DNA of 64,000 nt from Nocardia cerradoensis NBRC 101014 (GTDB lineage Bacteria > Actinomycetota > Actinomycetes > Mycobacteriales > Mycobacteriaceae): assembly GCF_000308535.1 (NCBI RefSeq), contig NZ_BAFW01000033.1, forward strand, positions 55,424-119,423. The letters run 5' to 3'. The position numbers were made by a program, and so were the translations under genes. Below, one piece after another: positions 33,819 through 41,541 of the stretch. Below the pieces are notes generated by a model that had not been told where the DNA came from, searched no databases, and saw only the letters and a program-made list of their open reading frames with translations. The number at the start of each line of letters is the position of its first letter. The first letter of the stretch is position 1.

Positions 33819-34700
33819 ATGGCCACCGAAACAGGGCCCCGGCCCGTGGAATTCGACGACGCGGGCCTCAACGTCTGGTCCGACGAGGAGCGGTTCGAGG
33901 TCACCCGGGAGCGGATCGCCGAGTACGCCGCCGCCACCAACGACCCGATTCCGGCTCACCTGTCCGGCGATATCGCCTCACCCGTCTTCGCCATCGTCCC
34001 CGTCTTCGAGGCGATGATGATGCCGGTGATCGACGTCGTCCCGATGGACATCTTCGGCCGAGTTGTGCACGGCGAGCAGGACTTTCACTTCCACCGCCCG
34101 ATCCGGCCCGGTGACCGGCTGGTCTCGAGGGCCAAGGCGGTCGGCTACGAGGGTCGCGAGAACGGCACCACCATCACCATTCTCATCGAATGCCGGGACT
34201 CCGACGGTGAGCTGGTCAACGAGCAGTATCTGACCGCCTTCTTCCGCAACATCGATGTCGGCAAACAGGTCGGTGAGAGCGCGCCGCCGCACAAGTTCGA
34301 TCCCGGACTGGAGATGCGGCCGCCGCTGGCCCGGGTCGCCGCGCACGTGGACGACGATCAGACCTACCGCTATGCCCCCGCCTCCGGCGATCCGGTGCCG
34401 CTGCACCTGGACGAGCAGGTGGCCAAGGATGCCGGACTGCCCGGCATCATCGCGCACGGTCTGTGCACGATGGCGATGTCGTCGTGGGCCGTTCTCACCG
34501 AGGTCGCCGGTTCCGACGTGCAGCGGTTGAAGCGGTTCGCGGTGCGCTTCTCGAAGATGGTGTTCCCCGGCGACGATCTGGAGACCCAGATCTGGAAGAC
34601 CGGCTCGACCGGCTCCGACACCACCTACGCGTTCCGCACCGCACGCGGAACCGATCTCGTTCTGACCGACGGCCTGGCGGTCGTCGCCGACAACTCGTAG
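33819..34700 (+). CDS. MaoC family (R)-specific enoyl-CoA hydratase, double hot-dog
   Basis: A 293-residue protein with two hot-dog halves. The N-terminal half is FAS1-type (ERIAEYAAATNDPIPAHLSG). The C-terminal half carries the hydratase-2 motif YAPASGDPVPLHLDEQVAKD followed by GIIAHGLCTMAMSSWAV, which supplies the catalytic Asp/His. It hydrates trans-2-enoyl-CoA to 3-hydroxyacyl-CoA, the step between the acyl-CoA dehydrogenase and the SDR encoded in the same operon. Start ATG 33819 follows the SRPBCC stop by 4 bp. Confidence 0.9.
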   Translation: MATETGPRPVEFDDAGLNVWSDEERFEVTRERIAEYAAATNDPIPAHLSGDIASPVFAIVPVFEAMMMPVIDVVPMDIFGRVVHGEQDFHFHRPIRPGDRLVSRAKAVGYEGRENGTTITILIECRDSDGELVNEQYLTAFFRNIDVGKQVGESAPPHKFDPGLEMRPPLARVAAHVDDDQTYRYAPASGDPVPLHLDEQVAKDAGLPGIIAHGLCTMAMSSWAVLTEVAGSDVQRLKRFAVRFSKMVFPGDDLETQIWKTGSTGSDTTYAFRTARGTDLVLTDGLAVVADNS

Positions 34701-34714
34701 TCGAGGAGACTGTC

Positions 34715-35584
34715 ATGGGTGTTTTGGATGGGCGGGTCGCCGTCATCACCGGCGCGGGCCGCGGCATCGGACGCGAACACGCGCTGTTGTTCGCGCGGGA
34801 GGGTGCCTCGGTCGTGGTGAACGACCTGGGCGGCAGCAACGCCGGGGAGGGCGCCGATGCCGGACCGGCGCAGGAGGTGGTGGAGGAGATCCGCGCCGCG
34901 GGCGGGAAGGCGGTGGCCAACACCGACAACGTCGCGCAGTGGGACGGTGCGAAAAACCTGGTGGACCAGGCGATCTCGGAGTTCGGCACGCTGGACGTGG
35001 TGATCAACAACGCCGGCATCCTGCGTGACGGGTTCATCGCCGGGCTGGAGGAATCGCAGTGGGACGCGGTGATCGCGGTGCACCTGAAGGGCCACTTCAA
35101 CGTGCTACGCCACGCCGCGGCGTATTGGAAGGACCAGTCGAAGGCCGGTAAGCAGCCCAACGCCGCCGTCGTCAACACCGCCTCGGCCTCCGGCGTCACC
35201 CTGCCCAACGCCGGCCAGGCCAACTACGGCGCGGCCAAGGCCGGTATCGCCGCGTTGACGCTGGTCGCCGCCGAGGAACTGGAGCGTTACGGCGTGCGGG
35301 TCAACGCCATCGCCCCGATGGCACGCACGCGCCTGACCCTGGCCACACCCGGGATGGGGGCGATCTTCGCCGCCGAGGTGGGCGAGGGTGAATTCGACGC
35401 CTTCAGCCCGGCCAACATCTCACCGCTGGTCGCCTACCTGGCCACCGACAAATGCCCGGTCACCGGCAAGGTTTTCGCCGTCCAGGGCGGCGCCATCTCC
35501 GAGCTCGGCGGCTGGCACGACGTCAAGACCATCGAAACCGACGGCCCCTGGCTGATCGACGACATCGCAGCCCGGCTGCCCTGA
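34715..35584 (+). CDS. SDR 3-hydroxyacyl-CoA dehydrogenase (HSD17B4-like)
   Basis: A 289-residue SDR beginning MGVLDGRVAVITGAGRGIGR. The cofactor motif TGAGRGIG, NNAGILRDGFIAGL, catalytic Ser in NTASASGV and YGAAKAG (YxxxK) are all present. The insertion GGSNAGEGADAGPAQEVVEE is characteristic of the 17-beta-HSD type 4/multifunctional enzyme dehydrogenase domain, which oxidises (3R)-hydroxyacyl-CoA, the product of a MaoC hydratase. Start ATG 34715 lies behind CGAGGAGAC. Confidence 0.9.
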   Translation: MGVLDGRVAVITGAGRGIGREHALLFAREGASVVVNDLGGSNAGEGADAGPAQEVVEEIRAAGGKAVANTDNVAQWDGAKNLVDQAISEFGTLDVVINNAGILRDGFIAGLEESQWDAVIAVHLKGHFNVLRHAAAYWKDQSKAGKQPNAAVVNTASASGVTLPNAGQANYGAAKAGIAALTLVAAEELERYGVRVNAIAPMARTRLTLATPGMGAIFAAEVGEGEFDAFSPANISPLVAYLATDKCPVTGKVFAVQGGAISELGGWHDVKTIETDGPWLIDDIAARLP

Positions 35585-35602
35585 CGCTGGAGGAGAACGA
35601 CG

Positions 35603-36859
35603 ATGTTCGAATGGTCCGAGACCGACGAGATGATCCGCGCGGCCGTGCGCGCCTTCATCGACAAGGAGATCCGGCCGCATCTGGACGCTCTCGACAGCGG
35701 TGAGATGCCGCCGTATCCGATCCTGCGAAAACTGTTCGGCGAGTTCGGCATCGACGTCATGGGCGCCGAGGCGATCGAGAAGATGCTTGCCAAACAGCGT
35801 GCCGCCGAGGCCGCGCCGGAGGAGGCCGGGCAGCGCGACAAGAAGCCCAGATCCGGTGGTGACCCGTTCGGTGAGCAGCAGTCGTTGATGGCGGTGCTGA
35901 TCAGTGAATTGTCCGGCGTCAGTATGGGTTTGGTCGCGGCGATGGGTGTCTCGATCGGCCTCGGCGCGGCCACGATCATGTCGCGCGGCACGCTCGCGCA
36001 GAAGGAGCGCTGGCTCGCCGATATCGTGACCTTGAAGAAGGTGGCGGCCTGGGCCATCACGGAACCGGATTCGGGCTCGGATGCCTTCGGCGGCATGAAG
36101 ACCTCGGTCAAGCGCGACGGCGAGGACTACATCCTCAACGGCCAGAAGACCTTCATCACCAACGGGCCCTACGCCGATGTGGTGGTCGTCTACGCCAAAC
36201 TCGACGAGGGCGACGGCACCGACAGGCGCGATCGCAAGGTGCTCACCTTCGTCCTCGACAAGGGCATGGAGGGTTTCACCCAGGGTAAACCGTTCAAGAA
36301 GATGGGTTTGCACTCCTCGCCCACCGGCGAATTGTTCTTCGACAACGTGCGATTGGGCAGGGACCGGTTGCTCGGCGAGGCCGAGGAACACAAGGGCGGC
36401 GACGGACGCGAAAGCGCGCGAACGAGTTTCGTCGCCGAGCGGGTGGGTGTGGGATTCATGGCGCTGGGCATCATCAACGAATGTCACCGGCTCTGTGTGG
36501 AATACGCCAAGACCCGCACGCTGTGGGGTCAGGAGATCGGCCGCTTCCAGCTGGTGCAGCTCAAGCTCGCGAAGATGGAGATCGCCCGCATCAACGTGCA
36601 GAACATGGTCTTCAACACCCTCGAACGCGGCCGCGCGGGGAAACCGCCCACGCTGGCCGAGGCCTCGGCGATCAAACTGTACTGCTCGGAGACGGCCACC
36701 GAGGTCGCGATGGAGGCCGTGCAGTTGTTCGGCGGCAACGGCTACATGCAGGAATATCGCGTCGAACAACTCGCCCGCGATGCCAAGTCCCTGATGATCT
36801 ACGCCGGCAGCAACGAGATCCAGGTGACCCATATCGCGAAGGGGCTCCTGGGCCGGTGA
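35603..36859 (+). CDS. Acyl-CoA dehydrogenase (FadE-like)
   Basis: A 418-residue flavoenzyme of the acyl-CoA dehydrogenase family. Visible are WAITEPDSGSDAFGGMKTSV (FAD/substrate region), NGQKTFITNGPYADVVVVYA and LFGGNGYMQEYRVEQLARDA. Near the C-terminus the usual YEGT reads IYAGSNEIQ, so the Glu that serves as base in medium-chain enzymes is Ala here; the base must come from another position, as in isovaleryl-type and several actinobacterial FadE proteins. It introduces the first double bond in the pathway encoded by this operon. A strong terminator follows. Confidence 0.92.
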   Translation: MFEWSETDEMIRAAVRAFIDKEIRPHLDALDSGEMPPYPILRKLFGEFGIDVMGAEAIEKMLAKQRAAEAAPEEAGQRDKKPRSGGDPFGEQQSLMAVLISELSGVSMGLVAAMGVSIGLGAATIMSRGTLAQKERWLADIVTLKKVAAWAITEPDSGSDAFGGMKTSVKRDGEDYILNGQKTFITNGPYADVVVVYAKLDEGDGTDRRDRKVLTFVLDKGMEGFTQGKPFKKMGLHSSPTGELFFDNVRLGRDRLLGEAEEHKGGDGRESARTSFVAERVGVGFMALGIINECHRLCVEYAKTRTLWGQEIGRFQLVQLKLAKMEIARINVQNMVFNTLERGRAGKPPTLAEASAIKLYCSETATEVAMEAVQLFGGNGYMQEYRVEQLARDAKSLMIYAGSNEIQVTHIAKGLLGR

Positions 36860-36874
36860 TCGCCACGTGATGGC

Positions 36875-36918
36875 GGCCGGCGGATCGGCGCCGAGGGGTT
36901 CGAACCGATCCGCCGGCC
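36875..36918. terminator. Terminator of the beta-oxidation operon, between convergent genes
   Basis: A perfect 14-bp stem (GGCCGGCGGATCGG / CCGATCCGCCGGCC) with a 16-nt loop is followed by TTTCT. It begins 16 bp after the acyl-CoA dehydrogenase stop and ends 4 bp before the stop of the convergent hydrolase, so it probably serves both. Confidence 0.9.
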
Positions 36919-36922
36919 TTTC

Positions 36923-37777
36923 TCACACCGCCCGCAGACGCGTGCGGCTGGCATAGACGTGCTCGGCGATGAGGGTCGCGATGCGGTCGGGAGCCTCCAG
37001 CATCGGAACGTGACCGACGCCGTGCACCAGGATGCGGTCCGCCGTCTCGGGCAGTTCCCGCAGAAAACGCTTGGCGTACATGCGATTCGGGATTATCCGG
37101 TCGTATTCGCACATCAGCAGCCGCACCGGCGTCCGCACCGTGGACAGATCGTCGAGGACGGCCATCCGCAAACCACTGGCGATCAACGGCAGCATGGCCG
37201 CGCAGTGGGTTGCCGACATGATCGCCGCCTCCACTCCGCGCCGGGGCGCCGCGGCGACGTTCTTGCTCAGCAGCATGGCGGTGGCACGCCGGACCGGCGC
37301 GCTGAACCGGATCGAGGCGGGCAGGCGCTTGCCGATTTCCACGATGGGAACCAGCGACAGGAACTCGAGCCCCACCCGCAACTGGGCCAGCGACGGATTG
37401 TGCCATCCACCAGCGGGTGCGATGGCGGTGAGCGTGCGTGCCCGGCCGCGGCGGGCCAATTCGAAGCCGACCCAGCCGCCGAGCGAGTTGCCCGCGATAT
37501 GGCAGGTGCGCCAGCCCAATTCGTCGAGTTGTTCCTCCACTCGGTCGGCGAGCAGATTCACGTCGATGTACCAGCCGCTGAGGTCGGGGCCGCCCCAATG
37601 CCCGGCGAAGGCCGGAGCGAACACCTCGCAAGTAGCGGACAATCGGGACGCGACGTCCTCCCAGCAGTGCGGCGACATGAGAAAACCGTGCAACAGCAGC
37701 AGCGGATCACCCGATCCGGTGTGCAGGGCTGTCATCGGCGCAAGGGAGGTGGCGGGTTGGGTGGTGCCGGACGTCAT
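36923..37777 (-). CDS. Alpha/beta hydrolase
   Basis: A 284-residue protein from ATG 37777 (MTSGTTQPATSLAPMTAL) preceded by AAGGGGTGACG; a frame upstream to 37855 exists without support. The motifs are LLLLHGFLMSPHCWEDV (oxyanion), nucleophile GNSLGGWVGFELA, a probable acid in LMCEYDRIIPNRMY, and the catalytic His in VHGVGHVPMLEAPDR. The substrate is unknown; the gene is divergent from the exonuclease III gene. Confidence 0.88.
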   Translation of the reverse strand: MTSGTTQPATSLAPMTALHTGSGDPLLLLHGFLMSPHCWEDVASRLSATCEVFAPAFAGHWGGPDLSGWYIDVNLLADRVEEQLDELGWRTCHIAGNSLGGWVGFELARRGRARTLTAIAPAGGWHNPSLAQLRVGLEFLSLVPIVEIGKRLPASIRFSAPVRRATAMLLSKNVAAAPRRGVEAAIMSATHCAAMLPLIASGLRMAVLDDLSTVRTPVRLLMCEYDRIIPNRMYAKRFLRELPETADRILVHGVGHVPMLEAPDRIATLIAEHVYASRTRLRAV

Positions 37778-37869
37778 CGTCGTCACCCCTTCCGGATCGG
37801 CGGCGGCCTGCTCGGCGTGGCCGCGATGTCCGCGAGGACGGGTTGATTCCCGCATTGTACGGTCGATAC

Positions 37870-38658
37870 GTGGCCAGCATCATCAGTTCCGTCAACGTCA
37901 ATGGCATACGCGCAGCTACCGGCAAGACCGGGAAGGGAATGCTCGAATGGCTCGCAGTGACCGAGGCCGACATCATCTGCCTGCAGGAGACCCGGGCAAC
38001 CGATGAGCAGACCCGCAGGGCGCTGGCGCCGGTCCTCGACGCCGGGTGGTTCCTCGCCCACGCCGAGCCGGGAGCCAAGGGCCGCGCCGGGGTCGGCATC
38101 CTGTCGCGCCGCGAACCCACCCGCGTGCGAATCGGCCTCGGCAGCACCGAATTCGACGGCGTCGGCCGCTACGTGGAAGCCGACTTCGACGAGGTGACCG
38201 TCGCGAGCGTCTACGTGCACACCGGCGAGGCCGGCACTCCCATGCAGGACGAGAAATATCGTTTCCTCGGCGAACTGGGCGCGCATATGAAGGCGCAGAC
38301 CCGCGACTTCGTGATCTGCGGCGACTGGAACGTCGCCCACACCGAACTCGACATCAAGAACTGGAAGGGCAACGTCAAGAACTCCGGCTTCCTGCCCGGC
38401 GAGCGGGCCTGGATCGACGAGATGCTGGCCGCGGGCTACGTCGACGTGGTCCGCCAACTCCATCCGGGCGTGCCCGGCCCCTACAGCTGGTGGTCCTACC
38501 GCGGCCGCGCCTACGACAACGACGCCGGGTGGAGGATCGACTACCACCTCGCGCGCGGCGCGATCGCCGGCCGCGCGAAGCAGGCCGTGGTGGAACGCGC
38601 CCCCGAGTACGCACTGCGCTGGTCGGACCACGCCCCGGTCACGGTGCAGTACCGCTGA
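37870..38658 (+). CDS. xth: Exodeoxyribonuclease III (AP endonuclease, EEP family)
   Basis: A 262-residue enzyme from GTG 37870 (MASIISSVNVNGIRAATGKT). Catalytic motifs of the ExoIII/APE1 group are present: NVNGIR, IICLQETRA (Glu for Mg), YVHTGEAGTP, GDWNVAHTELDIKNWKGN (Asp/Asn pair), DNDAGWRIDYHLA and SDHAPVTVQY (Asp/His). It cleaves DNA 5' to abasic sites in base-excision repair. Confidence 0.94.
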   Translation: MASIISSVNVNGIRAATGKTGKGMLEWLAVTEADIICLQETRATDEQTRRALAPVLDAGWFLAHAEPGAKGRAGVGILSRREPTRVRIGLGSTEFDGVGRYVEADFDEVTVASVYVHTGEAGTPMQDEKYRFLGELGAHMKAQTRDFVICGDWNVAHTELDIKNWKGNVKNSGFLPGERAWIDEMLAAGYVDVVRQLHPGVPGPYSWWSYRGRAYDNDAGWRIDYHLARGAIAGRAKQAVVERAPEYALRWSDHAPVTVQYR

Positions 38659-38765
38659 ACCTGATCAACTGCGGTGCTGATGTCGTGTCCGCATCGGAGG
38701 GAGTTCGCCCCGATTCGGCCTGGGGATCGTCTGCCCGGCGAACAACTCCGCGGCTCAGGGCACGA

Positions 38766-39602
38766 TCAAGGTGTGCGTGCGTCGAGCGCCTTGCGGATTA
38801 AATCTCGTGCGGCCTCACCGGTTGCGGACTGAGCGGCCAGCACATCGAACGCGCGGGCGTAGATCGCGATTTCTCGCGGTTGCGTAATCGTCAGCTCCGC
38901 CGTGATGCCTTCCACCGTGACCATATGTGAGTCGAACATGACGAAGTTCGTTGTCTGCATCGGCGGGCCTGCTTGCGCCGGAACGATTCCGAGCCGAACC
39001 CGGGAGAGGCCGATCACCGCCATCAGCCTGTCCAGTTGCCCAACCATTACGGCGTCGGTGCCAACCGAGGTATATAAAGTTTGCTCAGCGATGAGGATGT
39101 GAAAGCGCCGTTCACCTTTGTACAGGTACTGCTGACGTTCCAGCCGCTTGGAGACCGCCTCGTCCACGTCGTCAGGAAGGCGATAGAAAGCGACTGAATG
39201 CCTCAGGATGGCTTCGGCGTACTCGGCAGTCTGAAGAATGCCGGGAACAACGACCGGCTGATAGATCCTCATCAGCTTCGAGCGCTCAGCGAGCCTGGCC
39301 GACTTCTGCTGTCCCCGCTTCAGCCCCGCCGCGTGCTGACGCCGGTACTCCATGTACGCGGCATCTATGTTGTGGACCGTCGCCAGCAGGTCTTCGAGTT
39401 GATCACCTGCGCCCGTGTGAGCGCAGTAGGCGCGAATATCGGCGTCGGAAGGCGTGACTCTGCCGTACTCGAGCTTGGAGACCTTCGTTTCGTGCCAGCC
39501 GGACAGGCGCGCAAGCTCACGGCCCGAGATTCCCGATCTGCGCCGAATCTCACGAAGCCGCTGCCCGAGCGCCTGCCGGGCCCCATGCACGCCGTTGCTC
39601 AC
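38766..39602 (-). CDS. HTH regulator with DUF5753 domain
   Basis: A 278-residue protein from GTG 39602 (MSNGVHGARQALGQRLREIR), overlapping the DUF6879 stop as GTGA. The N-terminal XRE-type HTH covers LREIRRRSGISGRELARLSG and HETKVSKLEYGRVTPSDADI. The remainder is DUF5753 (RIYQPVVVPGILQTAEYAEA, then HILIAEQTLYTSVG and LTITQPREIAIYARAFDVLA). These regulators are abundant in Nocardia and Streptomyces, usually paired with a small DUF397 or DUF6879 partner; here the partner is DUF6879. Confidence 0.9.
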   Translation of the reverse strand: MSNGVHGARQALGQRLREIRRRSGISGRELARLSGWHETKVSKLEYGRVTPSDADIRAYCAHTGAGDQLEDLLATVHNIDAAYMEYRRQHAAGLKRGQQKSARLAERSKLMRIYQPVVVPGILQTAEYAEAILRHSVAFYRLPDDVDEAVSKRLERQQYLYKGERRFHILIAEQTLYTSVGTDAVMVGQLDRLMAVIGLSRVRLGIVPAQAGPPMQTTNFVMFDSHMVTVEGITAELTITQPREIAIYARAFDVLAAQSATGEAARDLIRKALDARTP

Positions 39603-40123
39603 CTTCGAAGGTCTACCGCATACTCGGTGTACGGCGTAGCGAGCTGCCACAGGCGCGTTTTCACCTGTCGGCATCGGTCGACAATCCACGGGTCGGTGGT
39701 TAGAGCCGAAGCCCCGGCCGCGCGGCCGTTCTCGTCGACGAGGTTGAACACCACCCGTTCGTCATCCAGCAGCCAGAAGTCATCTGCGGGCACCGCTCCT
39801 GCGAGATGCCGGGGCAAGTACCGAATATCTTCACCCGCTTCGGTATTCAGCGCAGTAATCGTGAGCGACCACCGTTGGTAGTCCACGTGCGGAACGGTGA
39901 TGACGCGGACGCGGGTCACGCGCACACCCCTCCCGGTCGTCTCACGGACGAGCTGCCCCCACGATTCGAACCAGGCGTTGTCGTCCGGCTCACCGTTCAG
40001 GAACCGCCGCAGCGGCTCCGATTCGTTGGGTACCGCATAGGTGTCCCTGACCTCGAGGTGAAACGCTTCCCGCTGGCACTGCCCGAACAGATCAGGCCAC
40101 GGATCGCCGTGAAGCAGTTGCAC
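39599..40123 (-). CDS. DUF6879 family protein
   Basis: A 174-residue cytosolic protein starting at GTG 40123 (MQLLHGDPWPDLFGQCQREA). The middle segment TGRGVRVTRVRVITVPHVDY and DDFWLLDDERVVFNLVDENG are typical of this actinobacterial family, which is found almost only next to HTH-DUF5753 regulators. It overlaps both neighbours, so the three genes form one translationally coupled unit. The function is unknown; an antagonist or co-factor role for the regulator is usually assumed from gene order. Confidence 0.85.
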   Translation of the reverse strand: MQLLHGDPWPDLFGQCQREAFHLEVRDTYAVPNESEPLRRFLNGEPDDNAWFESWGQLVRETTGRGVRVTRVRVITVPHVDYQRWSLTITALNTEAGEDIRYLPRHLAGAVPADDFWLLDDERVVFNLVDENGRAAGASALTTDPWIVDRCRQVKTRLWQLATPYTEYAVDLRR

Positions 40124-40433
40124 CGTAGAACGTCCTTTCTGCCTTCGGGACTTCGATAGCCGTCTCGTCGGTCTCGATCATCATCTGGTCCAGCGTCTCA
40201 CGGTCGGTGATCGGGTGACCCGACACGAGGAACGTGCCTCGGCCGGTGTCGGTCAAGGTAGTACCGACGAACGTGTCGGGTTCCAGGAAGCCGAGCAGCA
40301 GGTGAGGAATCTCCACCGTCTCCGGCCGGTCGGTCACCCAACCGATAATCGCGTAACTGGCCTGGTCAGTGGCATAGAGGGTCGGGCAATCGTTGGTTCC
40401 CGAACCACCCTTACCAAGGAAACGCAAGAGCAT
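40092..40433 (-). CDS. Hypothetical protein, first gene of the HTH/DUF6879 operon
   Basis: A 113-residue protein starting MLLRFLGKGGSGTNDCPTLY at ATG 40433. It contains YATDQASYAIIGWVTDRPET and DTGRGTFLVSGHPITDRETL, with no membrane segment or signal peptide. Its 3' end overlaps the DUF6879 gene by 32 bp in another frame. I do not recognise a domain. As I recall, similar short proteins precede DUF6879 genes in Nocardia and Streptomyces. Confidence 0.7.
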   Translation of the reverse strand: MLLRFLGKGGSGTNDCPTLYATDQASYAIIGWVTDRPETVEIPHLLLGFLEPDTFVGTTLTDTGRGTFLVSGHPITDRETLDQMMIETDETAIEVPKAERTFYGATASRRSVA

Positions 40434-40687
40434 AGTCCAGCTCCGTATCTGCTTGTATGCACGGACTTTCCGTGCCGAGTTCCATGATCCCTCGAGTAGT
40501 CCCAGTTAGATAGCTGGTCACTAAATACGAGCAAGTTTTATCAAACTCATGGACCCGCCTGAGAGTGTGTTCGTACCGTTCCGACCGAGCCCCGGCACCG
40601 GATCGAAAACCGACTTCTCCGGTGCTGGGTGCTTGACCAAGCGGACGAACGGTCCGCCCTGGAGACTCACCGCACATAGGGGCCGAG
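40434..40687. promoter_or_regulatory. Divergent promoter region of the accessory island
   Basis: These 254 bp separate the minus-strand HTH operon from the plus-strand tiny-gene operon. They must contain both promoters. AT-richer patches occur around 40495-40550. I cannot single out one convincing -35/-10 pair. A GGGGCCGAG ribosome-binding site precedes the ATG at 40688. Confidence 0.5.
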
Positions 40688-40894
40688 ATGAGTGGACATG
40701 GAGACCGACCAGCCCGGCGCACAAGGCTTTACACCTTTCCGGGTGGAGTGCTGGAGGTGCAGGCGTACCCCGGAGACCAACCGGGTGTCGGCGTGTATCT
40801 GGAGTACCGGCAGTCATGCAATAGCGCTCGGACGTTGGGCCCAGGCGAAGCCGAACGGCTCGGTTCGGCGGACATCGACGCGGAGGGCGCCTGA
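40688..40894 (+). CDS. Small hypothetical protein, first gene of the tiny-gene operon
   Basis: A 68-residue ORF from ATG 40688 behind GGGGCCGAG. The product (MSGHGDRPARRTRLYTFPGG, then VLEVQAYPGDQPGVGVYLEY) looks like a short beta-rich domain and has no membrane segment. A second frame starting at 40692 gives an Arg/Trp/Ser-rich product that looks like a shadow. The TGA overlaps the start of the next gene by one base. I do not know the family. Confidence 0.55.
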   Translation: MSGHGDRPARRTRLYTFPGGVLEVQAYPGDQPGVGVYLEYRQSCNSARTLGPGEAERLGSADIDAEGA

Positions 40895-40968
40895 TGGGGC
40901 TGTTCGTCGCGTTCGCGGTGCCGTTGGTGGCGTTCTTGGCAGTGCTGTTCTGGCCTCGAAAGCAGTGA
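40894..40968 (+). CDS. 24-residue single-pass membrane microprotein
   Basis: ATG at 40894 overlaps the previous TGA as TGATG. The encoded peptide is one hydrophobic helix, GLFVAFAVPLVAFLAVLF, closed by WPRKQ, so it fits a membrane-spanning peptide with a positive cytoplasmic end. The next gene begins 4 bp after its stop. Very short, but the coupling, hydrophobicity and charged tail argue for translation. It resembles small membrane toxins or regulatory peptides in form only. Confidence 0.5.
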   Translation: MGLFVAFAVPLVAFLAVLFWPRKQ

Positions 40969-40972
40969 AGAG

Positions 40973-41125
40973 ATGCTCGGCGAACGCAGGGAACCGGGAA
41001 CCTACATGGTCCGCGAACTGGCTACCGGCACGAAGGCGGAGCTGTTGCCGGTGGAGGTGATTATGCGGTTCCGTGACGCCCTCGAATCCGTAAGTGACAA
41101 CCGAAATACCCAGGGGGATACATGA
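40973..41125 (+). CDS. 50-residue hypothetical protein
   Basis: ATG 40973 follows the microprotein stop by 4 bp. The product (MLGERREPGTYMVRELATGT, then KAELLPVEVIMRFRDALESV) is hydrophilic and probably partly helical. Its TGA overlaps the ATG of the next gene (ATGA). The tight spacing on both sides supports it as a true cistron. No family recognised. Confidence 0.5.
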   Translation: MLGERREPGTYMVRELATGTKAELLPVEVIMRFRDALESVSDNRNTQGDT

Positions 41126-41541
41126 ATACGCGATGGAGTCTCGTTCTCGCTGCGGCGCTCATCGGCATAGTTTCGGCGTTCACGCTCGGCGCCGGCTCCG
41201 CTCATGCCGACGCTGAACGGCAGGACGGCCCGGTGACGCTGTACGTGTCGGGGGAAGGGCTGATTGTCTACAAAGTGGTTACGACGCTGGCCGTGGCGCA
41301 CGGCTACAGCGGGAACCTTCAGGCGTACTACCTGATCGTGCCTCCGGGTGGCAACGCTGCGAAGGCTGAGAAGAAGTACAGCGAGCATGTGTTCGAGGGT
41401 CCGTTGCGACCAGGTGTAGCCCGAGATTCCTACGGTCCGACGGGTGGGTTCCTGGACGGTACCCAGCTGTGTGCGGGGTGGTGGGACCCGCTGGGACACC
41501 TCACTATTCCGGGGTATCCGTGTGTGAGGATTCATTCGTGA
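41122..41541 (+). CDS. Small secreted protein of unknown function
   Basis: A 139-residue product with a Sec signal peptide (MNTRWSLVLAAALIGIVSAF, cleavage near AHA/DAE) behind CAGGGGGATAC. The mature ~110 residues include VTLYVSGEGLIVYKVVTTLA, an AYYLIVPPGGNAAKAEKKYS segment, and two Cys (LCAGWW and PCVRIHS) that could form a disulfide. It is thus probably exported and folded outside the membrane. The TGA overlaps the next GTG. No known domain. Confidence 0.7.
   Translation: MNTRWSLVLAAALIGIVSAFTLGAGSAHADAERQDGPVTLYVSGEGLIVYKVVTTLAVAHGYSGNLQAYYLIVPPGGNAAKAEKKYSEHVFEGPLRPGVARDSYGPTGGFLDGTQLCAGWWDPLGHLTIPGYPCVRIHS

Noticed and set aside
32045..33940. A 631-codon minus-strand open frame opposite the thiolase and SRPBCC genes
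   Set aside because: Typical high-GC mirror frame with no domain. The plus-strand genes have motifs, ribosome-binding sites and operon spacing.
40692..41060. Alternative 122-codon frame over the first tiny genes
   Set aside because: The product is Arg/Trp/Ser-rich, would break the chain of overlapping start and stop codons, and lacks a good ribosome-binding site.
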